Source of the DNA: Margaritifera margaritifera
Taxonomy: Eukaryota; Mollusca; Bivalvia; Unionida; Margaritiferidae
DNA length: 64,000 bases
Direction of reading: 5' to 3'
NCBI GenBank assembly: GCA_029931535.1
Contig: JAQPZY010001670.1
Coordinates: 1,302,001 to 1,366,000, forward strand
The notes under the pieces were generated by a model, which was not told the origin of the DNA, ran no database searches, and saw nothing but the letters and a program-made list of their open reading frames with translations. Every line of letters starts with the position of its first letter. Positions within the stretch are counted from its first letter, which is position 1. Positions 22,630-34,954 of this stretch are shown here, in pieces. The position numbers and the translations under genes are program-made.

Positions 22630-22911
22630 GTGTGTGTTATCGTGGATGTGATATGTGGACTTCCCACAGCAATAACTGTTGGTCTTGGTGTGGCAGGAAT
22701 CATGACTATAATAGTAACTGGTGTGACTTGTGGTGCTGGTAAAATAATTTTGTTACAGTTACATTCACTAATATGTGTCTATTCAGAATTTCTCGCAGTG
22801 ACACTAAGCAGTCTTACCACAATTGCCAAGCTGTACTTGATGACCATTGAAGATAAAATGATTAGCATGGGTGAGTTCGAGATGGTGCTAGTTGTAATGG
22901 AAAACCATTGA
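22630..22911 (+). CDS. Viral-element membrane-helix ORF, probably truncated
   Basis: About 90 codons, with two hydrophobic Gly/Ile/Val-rich segments (GLPTAITVGLGVAGIMTIIV and a following stretch to IILLQ) and then an amphipathic helix: SLTTIAKLYLMTIEDKMISM, GEFEMVLVVMENH. I recall animal-genome proteins with this plan (Gly-rich double membrane helix, then 'Kx(I/V)xxLVxKALED.xISDxEFxxIL.E...Y') near Polinton-like genes. Possible role in membrane modelling or virion maturation, by context only. It ends at a TGA after ENH; residual similarity continues in another frame, so it is likely a pseudogene. Confidence 0.45.
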   Translation: MCVIVDVICGLPTAITVGLGVAGIMTIIVTGVTCGAGKIILLQLHSLICVYSEFLAVTLSSLTTIAKLYLMTIEDKMISMGEFEMVLVVMENH

Positions 22912-22994
22912 CATCTCTGCACTGAAAAAGTCATCTGGTAAAATGTGTGCGGAAAGCTCTGCTTCCCCTTTGAAAGCATGAAAAAGTATATAAA

Positions 22995-23467
22995 ATGCTA
23001 AGAAAACAAGCTGATCTTCAACTGCAAATTATTGTGGAAATACAACACCTTTATGGTTCCATTCCTACAAAAGAAGTCCAAGAAATATATGAAATCAGCT
23101 CGACCAGATTATATCAGATAGGGAATGCTCTCAAATATTGTCCAGGTGTTAAAACATCTGGTATCAGCCAGAAATATCTACAGCCAATAACTGATAGTAT
23201 TAAGTCAATAAAAACATCTGATATCGACATGAGTGATCTGCAGCCTATAATTGATAGTATGAAGTTAATAAAAACATCTGGTATAGACAAAAAAGATCTG
23301 TAGCCCATAATTGATAGTATTAAATCAATGAAAATATCTGATAATGACAAGAGAGACCTACGGCCCATAATTGATAGTCTCCAAATAATAATGGATGGAT
23401 TCACTGCTGTGGAAGACAAAAGATCAGAGCTGGATAAAAAATATCAGAAACCGACGAAAATATTGTG
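22995..23467 (+). pseudogene. ORF with four 20-residue repeats
   Basis: Open at 22995-23303, with one TAG at 23301 and the frame continuing to about 23467. After a helical N-terminal part (VQEIYEISSTRLYQIGNALK) comes a perfect-phase 60-bp repeat: KTSGISQKYLQPITDSIKSI, KTSDIDMSDLQPIIDSMKLI, a third copy containing the stop, and KISDNDKRDLRPIIDSLQII. Each unit has a DLxPIIDSxK core, suggesting a heptad-like or solenoid structural protein such as a fibre. It lies in the viral block and on its strand, but membership is inferred only from position. Confidence 0.5.
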
Positions 23468-23830
23468 AAGCCGTTACATGAACCATTACATAAGTCATTA
23501 CATAAGCTTATGACACTTACAATGGTTTCAGCAGTTGACACATGTCTTTGGGCCATGGATTCATAGATCTTCTCTGCTGGGGATGCTTCTTTGCTGGATT
23601 AGCTGGGCCTGGGCCCACAGCCAAGCACTGGTATTGTTATCTCTGCGATCTTGGGTTGCCAGTGTAAGGATTAAGTCCCTGGATAAATGTTTAAGCAAGG
23701 ATCCCAGCAGAACTGCTAGACTTGCTTTAAAACCTCTTTTGGCTACCATGTGTCTATATGCAGGGCACTTTACTCCAGTTACCTTGGCACTAAATGACCT
23801 CGATGTGTTGATATGCCATAAAACTCCTAA
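23468..23830. other. Right flank of the viral relic
   Basis: No domain found. The open frame around 23535-23720 (WAHSQALVLLSLRSWVAS) has no recognisable counterpart. The viral element may end anywhere from 23467 to 23830, where repeat family 5 resumes. Confidence 0.35.
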
Positions 23831-24510
23831 TCAAACCAAACCAAGAAAAACTGACATCCAACATGGCTGCCCTGGTGGACATCTTGTAAATCTTATCACT
23901 ACTTATCCTGCATGGATAGTGAATCAATATGGTGCTTTCACTAAAAGACTTCTTATGACATGCATATGGCATGAAATTAAAATGTTGCTCACATCTAACA
24001 TGACTGCCATGCTAGCCATCTTGAAAATCTTGTTATTGTTACTTTGTTTGAATGGATGGTCATATAGACATGGGGTTTTCACTAAGCCTTCTTTTGTCGT
24101 TATGACTTTTTGTCCTGAATGGTTCATTGTATTGGCATGGGATTTTCACTAAATTACTTATTGCAATATGTGGTTGGTCCTGTAAAAAAATAACGCTGAT
24201 AACAAAATGACTGCCTTGGTGGCCATATTCAAAATTATCTTATGGCTACTTCTTCGGAATGGATCATTGTGTACAACTGGGCATTTCACTTTAACAGTAT
24301 GTAGGATGTCCTGAATAACAAAATGGTACTGATCTGACCTCTAGCATGGCAAGGTTAGTGGCCATCTCAAAAATCTTGTTTTCACTATTCTTCTTGAAAG
24401 AATAGTGCATTGACATGGTTTTTTTTATTAAAACACTTCTTGCAAGTGGTACTGAATAAAAATGGCATAGATCTGACCACCAACATGTCCATGCTATTGA
24501 GAAAAAGTTT
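23830..24510. repeat. Tandem repeat family 5, second array
   Basis: About four and a half units with catggctgccctggtggacatcttg, cttgttattgttacttt, gaatggatggtcatat, ggggttttcactaaa and gctgatctgacc blocks, as at 12540-13640. Confidence 0.75.
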
Positions 24511-25253
24511 GGAATCAAGTCAAAGGTTACAGTTTGCTTTTTTGTACTTCACTGTGCTTAGGAACATATACAAATGAATTTTGACTAAAGTTTGTATATC
24601 ATGTTTTTTCAATAAGCAAGTTTATAGTCCGCACTGATTTCAGGGGTCTTTTTTATTTGTGATTGCATGTGAGCATGATTATTCACAGCAAGTTGAAAAA
24701 GATTTTTTATTAAACCCTGTTTGTGGTTTGTGGATATATCTGGAAAATACCTTGAATACTGCCAGTTCAAATAACTTTTTTAAAAAAAAAAATATTATGG
24801 ATTAAAACCAAACTTAGCATGTGGATATATCTTGACAGTATCTGCAGAGATGCCAACCCCTATCCATGTGAAGTAGGAATGTGAGTATTAAAAAATTGGA
24901 ACTTGAATAAATTCATTCTGGCCAGTAGAGCATCAGTCCGTCTAAGGGACTCTTGTAATTCTTAACTGGAGTATGTGTATTGGCTTGGTCAATATCTAAG
25001 TTCAAAGTAATTCAGAGTTTCTACACTTTTAATTTTGGACTTTCATAGATGAAGAGAATATAAGATTAAAATTTCTGCAGGAGAAGACACTGTTAAATGT
25101 TATAAAACCCAATTATTTGAACATAGTCTATGAATTTTAGCCTGAAGTTTCTTAAAAAAGATTGTGGCTGTTTGTGTTAGTTGATATGTCTAAGAAGTTA
25201 GGCAGTATGAAATATTGTATGATTTTTTTTGTTGTCTTTTATTATTATTTCAG
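24511..25253. other. Intron sequence, nothing recognised
   Basis: AT-rich, no repeat array. It ends in the polypyrimidine tract and cag acceptor of the exon at 25254. Confidence 0.5.
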
Positions 25254-25397
25254 TACCCTGTCCCCCAGGCAAATACTATGTACAGAACAGCTGTGTATCC
25301 TGCCCAAGTGGTACATATCAAGACACATATGGACAGACAGTTTGCAGAAATTGTTCAGATGGTTATACACCTGCACCACAAAAGACTTATTGTCAAA
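25254..25397 (+). CDS. Internal exon encoding one GCC2/GCC3 cysteine-rich module (exon b)
   Basis: A 144-bp exon, acceptor ...attatttcag and donor gtaagt (25398-25403), phase 1 at both ends, so symmetrical. It encodes CPPGKYYVQNSCVSCPSGTY, then QDTYGQTVCRNCSDGYTP and a final Cys. The spacing CPxGxY...C..CP.GTYQD..GQ..C..C..G.T is the GCC2/GCC3 (ephrin-receptor-like, Pfam PF07699) signature, as in SVEP1, SCUBE and similar secreted or membrane proteins. Disulfide-bonded and extracellular by family knowledge. Exon a supplies the preceding residues and exon c the next module. Lack of stops and exact splice sites make this the most certain host coding sequence here. Confidence 0.88.
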
Positions 25398-26740
25398 GTA
25401 AGTCTAGAAGGAAAAGAATTTAAAAGAGATTGATACTCGGCGAACAACTAAATGCATTTTAGTAATCATCAGGGTTGATAATGCAGACAAATTCAATTAA
25501 TCATGTAATCATGTTCATTTAACAGTCAGACTCTTTGTACAGGAAACCCAGTAGGGGATACTGCATCAAAGATAAACAACACATAACCAGATTAAATGGC
25601 ATGTAAGTAGCAGCAAATAGCCAAGAAATATGGCCAAGTTATGCCATGACAAAATAAAAAAAGTGATTACTTAAAAATTTAGCTGTAACAATAGAATTGT
25701 AATATTGTTTGTTTGTAAACCATTACATTTTCATAACCCTGAGATAGAGGCCACTAGCATTGGGGTTGTTTGCATTTGTTTTTTTTTTTTTTGGGGGGGG
25801 GGTATCTGTGAATACCTTTGGTTATAATTCTTTAGAAAATGTTTCAGTAACCCTTTACCTAATTCACTTGAGTTTTGGAATCAATCCCACTCCTACCTCT
25901 TTGTGTTCTGATTTCTAGATGGGTTCATGGGGTCAGGAATTATAATGGGGAAACATTTGGGTTAATGTTTTTATTTTTTTATTTTTCCATAGCCTCTTTA
26001 CCAATTCATCTAGGGTTTAGAATATAACATTAGCACTTAATCTCCTTCTCTCAGTACCTCTCTTGGTCTTGGAGTGGAGCCTTGAGGTCAAGAATTATTT
26101 TGGGGACATTATTTGGTTCATATTTTTGATGAAAGTCTGTTTGCATCACTTATATTTCTGTAACCCTTTCCCAATATCCTTTATATCCATTTCATAATAG
26201 AAGATTCTGTATAACAGACTTGAGCTTTAATATAAATTGGAATGTTCAATATACTTGGCAAAATATTTGGAACGAAAAGTGCACAAGCAAGCTATGTAAC
26301 ATCAAACCCACTATTGGAGAGGCACATCCCTCATATAGAACAAATCACAGAGATGAGGCAGTATTGAACCCATTTCCTGTAGGACACACATACCTGACTA
26401 ATGCATACTTCCTGAAGGGTGAAACTTGACCAGGATGCATACCCTCCCAGTGTACACATTCTTGTCGAGTTTATTGACTTACACCCTGTGAGACAGACGT
26501 TTGTTTTGATGTGCACTCAATTAAGGAATTTTATTATGATGTGCCCACAGAGAAAATCTTGGATTGTTTTGAGGAAATGCAGTTTATATTAAGTGAAATA
26601 TTTGTGTGACATTAACTCATGAATAAATTTACGTTCATGCTATCCATGATGTACATGTATAAAATGTTGTGTGCCCCTGAGGGCCTTGTGATGTTAGCAA
26701 AAAATTTAGCTAAATGGCTTGTACCCTCAGAAAATAAATT
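25398..26740. other. Intron sequence, nothing recognised
   Basis: A g-rich run lies at 25792-25802 and low-complexity T tracts. 26740-26763 is a short (TTA)n run. No element ends were found. Confidence 0.45.
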
Positions 26741-26963
26741 ATTATTATTATTATTATTATTATTTATTAAAAAAATGATCCTATATTTAAAAAATTCTAT
26801 ATGTTTTTACTTTTATCTTTTATTTGATATACATTTACAGAATTCTCACATCTTTACCTTTTATCTTTATCTTGTAGTGCTTCATGTTTATCTTTATTTA
26901 GAAGGGTTTTTCTTCCCAAAGCTTTTGTGCAATTCTTTATATTTACATTTTGATAACGTTGCC

Positions 26964-26966
<3 letters not shown>

Positions 26967-26994
<28 letters not shown>

Positions 26995-27237
26995 CATACA
27001 TACATACATACATACATACATACATACATACATACATACATACATACATACATACATACATACATACATACACACGCATGCACGCACACACACACACACA
27101 CTCACACACACACACACATACATACATACATACATACATACATACATACATACATACATACATACATACATACATACATACATACATACATACATACATA
27201 CATACATACATACATACATACATACATACATACATAC
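26967..27237. repeat. (CATA)n microsatellite with central (CA)n
   Basis: Two CATA blocks (26967-27070 and 27119-27237) flank a CA-rich core with cacgcatgcacgcac. Long frames of repeated Thr-Tyr-Ile-His and Met-Tyr-Val-Cys on the two strands are artefacts. Confidence 0.97.
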
Positions 27238-27239
27238 AC

Positions 27240-29640
27240 TTATGTTTGGTATATAGCATCATCATACATTGACCTTATGGACTTTACTACTTCTACCCCT
27301 GGGTCAAGTCTTGGGTGGAACCATGAGTTAAATATGTTAGACACTTTTGAGTAAAGTATTGATTCCATTTCATGCTCTAATTTATTTTTTTCCAATTCAC
27401 CATGAATTTGGAATATTACATGATCCCAAATTCTGTTTTCTCCCTATACTGTGTTGTCCCGTTTGTTATGTCTGTACATGGGGCCATGGTGTAAAGAAGT
27501 AGGACCCCTTTGGGTTAATTTGTTTGGCTGATTTGCAAAGTAACTCTGGTTTATGGATTGACTTGTTTGTCCATCCAGCCATCTGGCATCAACACTCAAG
27601 TTAGAGCATTTAGGTAATTTTCTCAGACACTATTGCTGAAAGAGTCACATAAGTTGGTTTAGTTGTGTAATGTGGAGTACTACATCTTTCAGTAGCACTT
27701 AGATCACTGTGACCAATATTTCCCTATCCATTGATTTGGTTAACCTTTGTGTCTAGCCTTTTTTCTCAGGCACTATTGCCTGTGGAATGGCATAACTTAG
27801 TATGTAATTGCAGAGGTGGCATTAGGGTATTTGTTTAGGCCTGGTCTACCAGAAAAGTTTGGACCCATTTAATGTTTATTTTAGAAACAGTGGGTGGGTC
27901 CATTTCTGGGTTTTATGGATCCATGGGAAGATGTGATTGTGAAATTTTGAGGGTTTATTTCAGCAGTCTAGAAGTCAAATTTGATTCAGAAGTGAAAGTT
28001 GATGATCCTGGGTTGGCTGAGACAGATGGGTGGCCTCCCAAAGTGAGAAATTGCCAAATGGATTCCTTCACAAACTGATCTGACTATGAGATGTAGTTCA
28101 GCTGGAATTTACATAAAAGACCTCTAGAATTAAAAATGGACAGGCCATTGGGCATGAAAATATATATCCACTCAAAGTGGGAACTGGCAGTTATGAGCAT
28201 TTTTTAAGTGTATGGTGGGCTAAATAATGTGTCTTAGTGGAGTAAAAGAATGAGATGTGGACACACAGCTTAATGCCATCCCTTGTAATTGTATCATGAG
28301 GAGTACTAACATCAGTAGTGAAATCAAGGTCACCATAATACATATTTCTTGGTTTAGTCCTGTATGTTTACCTTTGGACTGAGCTAAGTTTGCCTTAAAT
28401 TAGGGTTTGAATTTAGCTAGTTTTCTCAGACATTATTGCTTGTAGAGTCACATAAGTTGGCATTTAGATGTGTCAATCAATGCTTCAAAGGAACCAACAA
28501 ATCTGCCAAAAATGTATACTCTAGAAATAAACATGAATTTATATTATTCATGGTTTGCAATCTGCTCATACCGCTTTTAGTAGTTTCTTGTTAATTAGAT
28601 GGGGTGATGTATCCTATTTTCTTTTTCAACAAGAGGAATTTGAGGACAATTTCTTTCATAAAAGTTATAGTCTTTAAAACTGAGAGAAGTTTGGTATTGT
28701 GAGCAATATGTATACTTCCATTTTTCAATAGTTTTAATTGGTTAAAACCATTCTGTTTATAGTCATATTAGTAATTATGATAATTTAATGTACTTTTTAA
28801 AAGTAATTTCATGCGATTTATGTAAATAGTGATACGTTAGAAGAAAATCTGAATGGTGCACACCTTTTGTTTAATGCTTCATTTACTCATTCCACTGCCT
28901 TTGAAAAAGAATCAAGTAGCCACAACATTACTACATTTGGTTATACCGGCAAGGCTTATAGCTAACTTGAACATCCAACACATTCTGCCTAGACTTTAGG
29001 ACATAGAATTAATTTTAGGTAAGGTATGGTTGATCATTATGAAAGGACTTTGTGAGACTTGTCTCAGTGATCATACTGATGATATTTTCCTGATAACAGT
29101 CAAGTTTAATTTCAAAAGAAAAGATGGGAAACATACGGAGAGAGGTAATCTTCTTTATGTGAGTAATTCAGTCTACCATCCACCAAATAGTGCATCCAAT
29201 TGGATATATATGTTTGAAGATTGTGAAGCTCTTGTATTATAGTTGTTTCAAATGGTTCCTAGTACTGCATCTAAAAATGTATTAATGCAGATGGCTTTAC
29301 TAATGGACAAAAAAAGTTTCTTTTACATGAGGTTTACTAATATCATACCATTTTTTTGTCTGTAAATGCTGACAAAATGAATTTAACTCTCAAAGGGTCA
29401 AGGCCCTCATAATGTTAAACAATTTATAATATGTTTTTATTGAGTTTTCCCTAAATTTGATTGATTTTCTCAAATGGTTACTGGTGGATCTTTCAACACC
29501 TTGGGTACAGTGATGCAGTTGGTTGAGCAAAAATCTTCCTTCAGAAGCTAAACAAAATTTAAGTGAGAAATTTCATTAATGTTGAAAGTGACCATTTGGT
29601 TTCTCAAAGGTGCTTGGTTGGTTTATTTTTTTTTAAACTC
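27240..29640. other. Intron sequence with faint internal repetition
   Basis: Phrases such as tttctcagacactattgctgaaagagtcacataagttgg recur at about 27621, 27765 and 28420, so an old repeat is present. No coding signal. Confidence 0.45.
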
Positions 29641-29830
29641 ACTTTTGGCCCTTCATTTGGCTACATCATACCAAGGAAATGGGAACTTAGTTCCTTTCCA
29701 AAAGATACACTGAGGCAACTGACCCAGGATGGCCTGGGCACATATCGTGCCTGTAACCTTTGGATTACAAGTCAATGCTCCACAAACTGAGCTACCATGC
29801 TGCTGTCAAAGGTGGTAGGTTGGTTCCAAG
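29640..29830 (-). mobile_element. tRNA-Thr-derived SINE or tRNA pseudogene
   Basis: On the minus strand, starting near 29810, the sequence reads ggtagctcagtttgtggagc (A box region), then attgacttgtaatcc: an anticodon arm with TGT in the loop as in tRNA-Thr(TGT). An abnormal T arm follows (ggttacaggcacgatatgtgcc). The poor B box and a non-tRNA continuation (caggccatcctgggtcagtt...) favour a SINE head or pseudogene over a working tRNA. Edges are approximate. Confidence 0.55.
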
Positions 29831-32800
29831 AGTTTCTTTTGATTTCTTTGTCAATCCTTGTAAATGCCTATCTCTCATAAACATTTGCCACACATGCCTC
29901 TCTAAATGCAGAAATGCAAATGCTACTGATTTTATGACATTAAGTAATTTTTTAAAGAATACACAATTTTTGAATATTTAATATCGACTAGGAGCCTACG
30001 TAAGGATTCTAGATTATCTCCCTTTGTTTCAGTCTGTTTGCAGTGTGCAATGTAGTTTATTTAGCTTATGATATACATTACATACCCACATGGGAACCAA
30101 AATACTTCTTTTTTGTACATATCAAGAAGCCTAAGGAGGGAAATTTTATTCTTTTGTTAAGTTTTATATCAATTGATCAAAGAATTCTCAATGAAAAATG
30201 TTACTGTTCACTTGTTGAAAAAATACACAAGTGAACAGTTATTCAAAGAAGTAACTCTTGCCAACATCCAGATGAAGTAAAGTGTATTTGAAAAAACAGT
30301 CTTCATAACTCATATTCTTCCTTGTATCATTAGAAATGTCTTTATAATTGCATCAAGGTATGATATGTGATTATTGCAAGAAAAGGTCTTTGTGACCCTA
30401 TATTTCTTGCTTCAATGACTTTATTTAAATTTTGTGTTAAAAAATTCATTAAAATGCACAATGACCTACATTTGACTCCTTGCTACCATAGGTTAAGTAT
30501 TTGTGTTTAGCTGATGTATTTGTTTTAACTTTCTGCTTTAGGTTTCAATATATCTTAAAAATTACTTTTGATGTGTATAGATATAAACATGTTTTAACAC
30601 TTGGATTTTTTTAATTGTTATATATTTTGTGTTTAAATGTGGCTGTTTATTGTTGTATGTCAATATACTTAGAATTGTCATTTGATTTTTCATAAATACA
30701 CACAATATAGTGAGCAGGCATATAAAACAAACTAATATAACAGATCATGGCATCATAAGATCAGTAAATAAATGGAACAAGAAATATGTGTAGGAGGAAA
30801 TATAATGGTGGTGGGATGTAATTATATTGATAAGTACCTAGATACATATTTCCATTCATACATACATACATACATATTAGTAGTAGTATAGATATGAGAG
30901 CATGAGCACACCTTGTACAGATTTCTAACATTAATATTACCATCTTGTGTATAGGTACAAGAACATTTAAGTACACCTTGTTCTAGTTTCTAAAATTAAT
31001 ATTCCCATCTCATTTAGGGATACAAGGATCTTCCAATGAAGCATCTCTTGTTGCTAAGAAACAGTGAGAACACCCAAGCACGCTTGGTAATTTTCCAAAA
31101 TCAATATTACCATCTCATGATTGGGTGCAATGATGTTCCAAAGAAACAACTGTTCTTTCAAAGAAACAATGAGAACACAACAAGCAGACTAATAGATTTC
31201 TTAAACACAACCAAGACACTCATAAATAATGGTCAAAGAGAGAGATAAATCTAAGTGTGTTGTTTATTCTGTTATGAGTTACTTCCATATTTGGCATGAC
31301 TTACCATAGTGCTTTTTTTTCTAGATGTTTTGAAAAAAATGAATGGGAAAATTTTAAAATTCTAGAAACTAAAATAAAGTGTTTGACCTAGTCTCCTTTG
31401 TTTACAAAATCTCTGAAAGGGCTTGTATGTTTTAATAGATATTTCAAGGAAAAAAAACTGTATGCTTTTAAATGAACCACATAGCATTTTGAAAATAAAT
31501 GGTAACAAGAACAGTATACAAGGAAATTAGCATCCTTAATTGTTTTTTTTTAGTCCACATCAGTATATAAAGTAGAATACAGAAAAAACAGATAATAACA
31601 ACTCCTGGTTGAAATCATCTCTCTGATAGTCCAATAAATAAAGAAATAGAATAAAATGAATGGTACAGCTAACATAATAGAAATGTGACACAGGATCTGG
31701 TGTCTGTAAATAATTAATTGTAATGCAAACATTCTAGAAGCCTGACACAGGATCTTGTGTTCAAGAAAAGGCATGTAAGTAATAAAACAAAATCAAGAGT
31801 AGGTTTGTAAACAATAAAGCCAAATAATCCTAAGGCTAGCATTCAGGCAAGATACAAGAAACAGCACAAATTTCAATTCTAGAGTGTAGAAAAAGTTATT
31901 CAATAGGAAATGTGGCTTACAGTCTAGGGGTGTTAAGTGGTGCAGTTCCGATATACTACACCCATGGTAGAAGATTTAGATACTGAGTTAGGTATTTTAT
32001 AAAAATTTATGTATATATATGTTTTGTTTAAAAAAAATTATTGGTTCATTTGTTTGTTTTTTTATTTTAATTCATTTTTAAAATTTTTTACAATTCTGAA
32101 AAGTAATGGTGAAATGTGAATTGAAATTTTCAAACTTAAATAAATAAAAATAGTGAAATATTCTTCCAAATTTTCTAACTTAAATAAATCAAACCAGCTA
32201 AAATATATTTTGAAATTTCTTTTCATATGTACACAATTATTAGTGAAACAAATATTGAAAAATTGCTATTTATCAAAAAAAAAAAAAAAAAGAGGAAGAC
32301 TTCAGTATTTAATGATTCCATAGAAAGCTAAAAAAATTACAGCTTTCTTGAATATGGCTACAAGCAAAATTTTAACAGACTTATCACCAAGAGACTTTTT
32401 ATATACTTAAAAAAGATCATCATTAACAAAATTAGAAAATTAGGTTCTGTAAAGGTTCATCTAGACTTCAGGATCAGACTTGTGAAGTGATCTAGCAAGA
32501 GGGAGAGAAAATTGAGTGCAGGGAATTTTACCATAGAACAAGACCTTTAATGTCATCAAACACTAATTTGACATTATACATACAAAATTTAAACAGGAAA
32601 TAAACAAAAGGACAAAATTGATGCTCGATTGGATTGAATATTTACATTGCATGTAGATAGGTATCAGCTGGTCAGAGGAGATGTCTGTGTGTGTGTGTGT
32701 GTGTTTGTGTGTAAGCTTGTATCAGTGTCAAAAATAATTACAATAGGTGTTTTATTATGGGCTGTGAAACACCTCAAAAGCTCATCATAGACAATCAAAG

Positions 32801-34950
32801 TACAACTTGGATAGATGCAGAATTGGTTTGACAGATGTCCAGTTAAGATAGAAAATATTTTAAAAAAATTGAACTTGAATTCGATATTTTTGTAAATATA
32901 TATGAAATATTGGAAGGAAAATATACTGGTACTGCTCATTTAGGCTTCTTGTGAAAGAATGACAATAGTGCAGCTAATAGAAACTACATTAAAACTGTTA
33001 GAGTAACTGAGACTGAGAAAGCAAAACACATTGACATGCTTATCATATTTACTTCTAGTGATGGTACTAGCAGCTACAAATATGCAAGCTACCATTACAT
33101 TGGAATAAAGAATCTGTCCAGATTGGTGTCATCAGAGATAAATATACATCACGGACAGAAATATTTATGTAAAAAGTGCTTGAATGTTTGTTAATACAAA
33201 AGAAAAGTTATCAGAACACAAAAGTTTATGATATGGAGTGGTGAACTCAATAGATACAATGCTTGAAGAGAGATCAGTTGTAAAATTAAAAATCATCAGC
33301 ATCAGTTAAAAGTTGCTAATGTTGTTGTGATTTTGAAAGTTCCATCATGTACCATCACGCCACAAAAGTGTAATGGTACTCTGCATAAATCAAGCATATC
33401 CAGGACTTTAGAGACTTAGCAAGAACAATGCAAGCATCTAAAGTCATACCATCAGTGTTCTGTGTATACTTGCGGTCAATTCATAAATGTTATAAACCAG
33501 TCAGATGCAGTGGATATGTATTCTTATTTTACTTGGCTGTCAAAAGGTTGGTAAATGTTGTTCAGTTTAGGTTTACTTTGTTTTTGAAGTTTTGCCTTGC
33601 CATCAGGATCACTTAATCATTTCTGTCAGCAGCACCATGAGTAGATGTATATAAAGAAAAAGCACTGCCCAGGTTGTTTAACTCATCAAGGCTGGGAGCT
33701 TTTTCGCATTTTCACTAAAGATTGGAGTAGAAGAGAAAGTTTTCATGTTATTTCCAATGGAATCCAAGCACGTCTGGTTCATAGGGATTTTCCTAACAAC
33801 AGTTGCTTAGATATGTAAGAGAGGTTGTTTTGGATTGGCTATCAGGCCCACGCATGAGCAGATGGGTGAATATTGGCCTTTTTTTTTTTTTTTGGTGTAT
33901 TTGACCCATGATTTTTGCCTGCTTGTCCCCTTTTACCCCAAAGTTACCCAATTTTTTAGAAAGGTTCATCTGTCTGTGTGAAGTTTGGTCAGGTCTGTTT
34001 AGATCTAGTGAGAGGAAGTCTTAAATCCAGACAAAAATCCTGGTCCTGCAACCACTCATTTTTTTAGTATAGAAAATCGGGTCTCAAAATTGCGTTTTTT
34101 CCCGATGTATTTTTTAATGTGCATAGAATCTCTACATTACTTGACATCAGTGTAAAGCTACACCCTTCTTCTTTTCTCTAATACCACCCTCTTGGGTCTA
34201 TCATGAACTATGATGATGTCACAGGCTATGGAAGAAGGGTACTACCTTGTGACGTAAAATTGCATCTCTCGGCCTTAATGAATTAAGTACTGTGTCACCA
34301 AACCTTGTTCTTTCAATCTTTCATTGAAATAGTCAAGTGTTTTGACCTGTTTTCTTTGAAATTTTTTTCTTGCATTCTTTTAGTGTCTTATTGTGGCTAA
34401 TTCTTTCTTCATCAGCTCCAGCTGGATCAAATAAAATGAAATTTTGCTGCTGCTGCAAGTTTTATTTTAGCATGTGAATAGGATCCTGTTTTTAATTCAA
34501 ATTAATTATTTAAACATTGTTCTCTTCCAGCTAGTATGTACATGTTCTTCACATTGTATACATCAGACTGATATTCTTTTTTGATCTATAATGAGTAAGC
34601 AACACATTGTTTGTTTACCAATAACCTAATTTGAAAATCAGTGCTTTCTCCAGAGAAAAATATATCTTGAACTTTAAAGTTAATAAAAATTGTATATAAT
34701 CCTGATTTGTATTTCAAAGACGTGATGCTGTAAAGAATCTATGGTGTGTAACTTGTATTTATCAAAACCTGATGGAGCATAGTCAAATCCAGAACTATTA
34801 ATTAATGCCTGATGTAGAATTTTAGACTTGAACATGTTTAAGAACCCTTATACAAATTCTCTATATTCATTTAGTTCACTAAGAATTATATCTTCTCTAA
34901 AAGCTATTATAATAGCAGCATCTGTATGTTGTTTGTCTTCAGAATTGGAA
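29831..34950. other. AT-rich intron sequence
   Basis: No genes. It contains (GT)n at about 32687-32712, an A run at 32276-32291 and the small repeat at 30920-31130. A poly-T and g/c-richer stretch near 33880-34280 (tatcatgaactatgatgatgtcac) may be an old element; I could not identify it. Confidence 0.45.
30920..31130. repeat. Three-copy diverged tandem repeat
   Basis: The block tctaaaattaatattaccatctcatgta...gggtacaagaa recurs at about 30926, 30991 and 31093. Confidence 0.5.
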
Positions 34951-34954
34951 AATG

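Larger units (their letters stand above)
14366..23467 (+). mobile_element. Endogenous DJR-capsid DNA virus / Polinton-adintovirus-like relic
   Basis: A co-oriented set of decayed virus-type genes: packaging ATPase (14366), several unrecognised frames, penton-like protein with a pX/PVI-like tail (16178-16856), double-jelly-roll major capsid (17133-18451), a short basic ORF (18477), an ORF split by DIRS copy A (18799 and 21841), a membrane-helix ORF (22630) and a repeat ORF (22995). Together they define the morphogenesis module of Polinton/adintovirus-type elements. Polymerase B, integrase and adenain-like protease are not visible and no terminal inverted repeats were confirmed. Without the DIRS copy the relic is about 6.1 kb, so it is partial. 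Edges are those of recognisable coding sequence. Confidence 0.72.
7245..25253 (+). other. Inferred intron of 18.0 kb
   Basis: The donor gtaagt at 7245 and acceptor tattattatttcag ending 25253 are the nearest compatible pair (phase 1 to phase 1) between the two exons. Everything inside is repeats and mobile elements, including the viral relic and DIRS copy A. A transcript would be needed to prove the join, and I cannot exclude a small exon I missed. Confidence 0.55.

Noticed and set aside
26619..27354. Long frames of repeated Tyr-Ile-His-Thr and Met-Tyr-Val-Cys (also 63435-63901)
   Set aside because: They are translations of CATA/GTAT microsatellites, open on both strands and in several frames.
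29733..29810. Functional tRNA-Thr(TGT)
   Set aside because: The T arm is abnormal and the sequence continues into non-tRNA text, so a SINE head or pseudogene is more likely.
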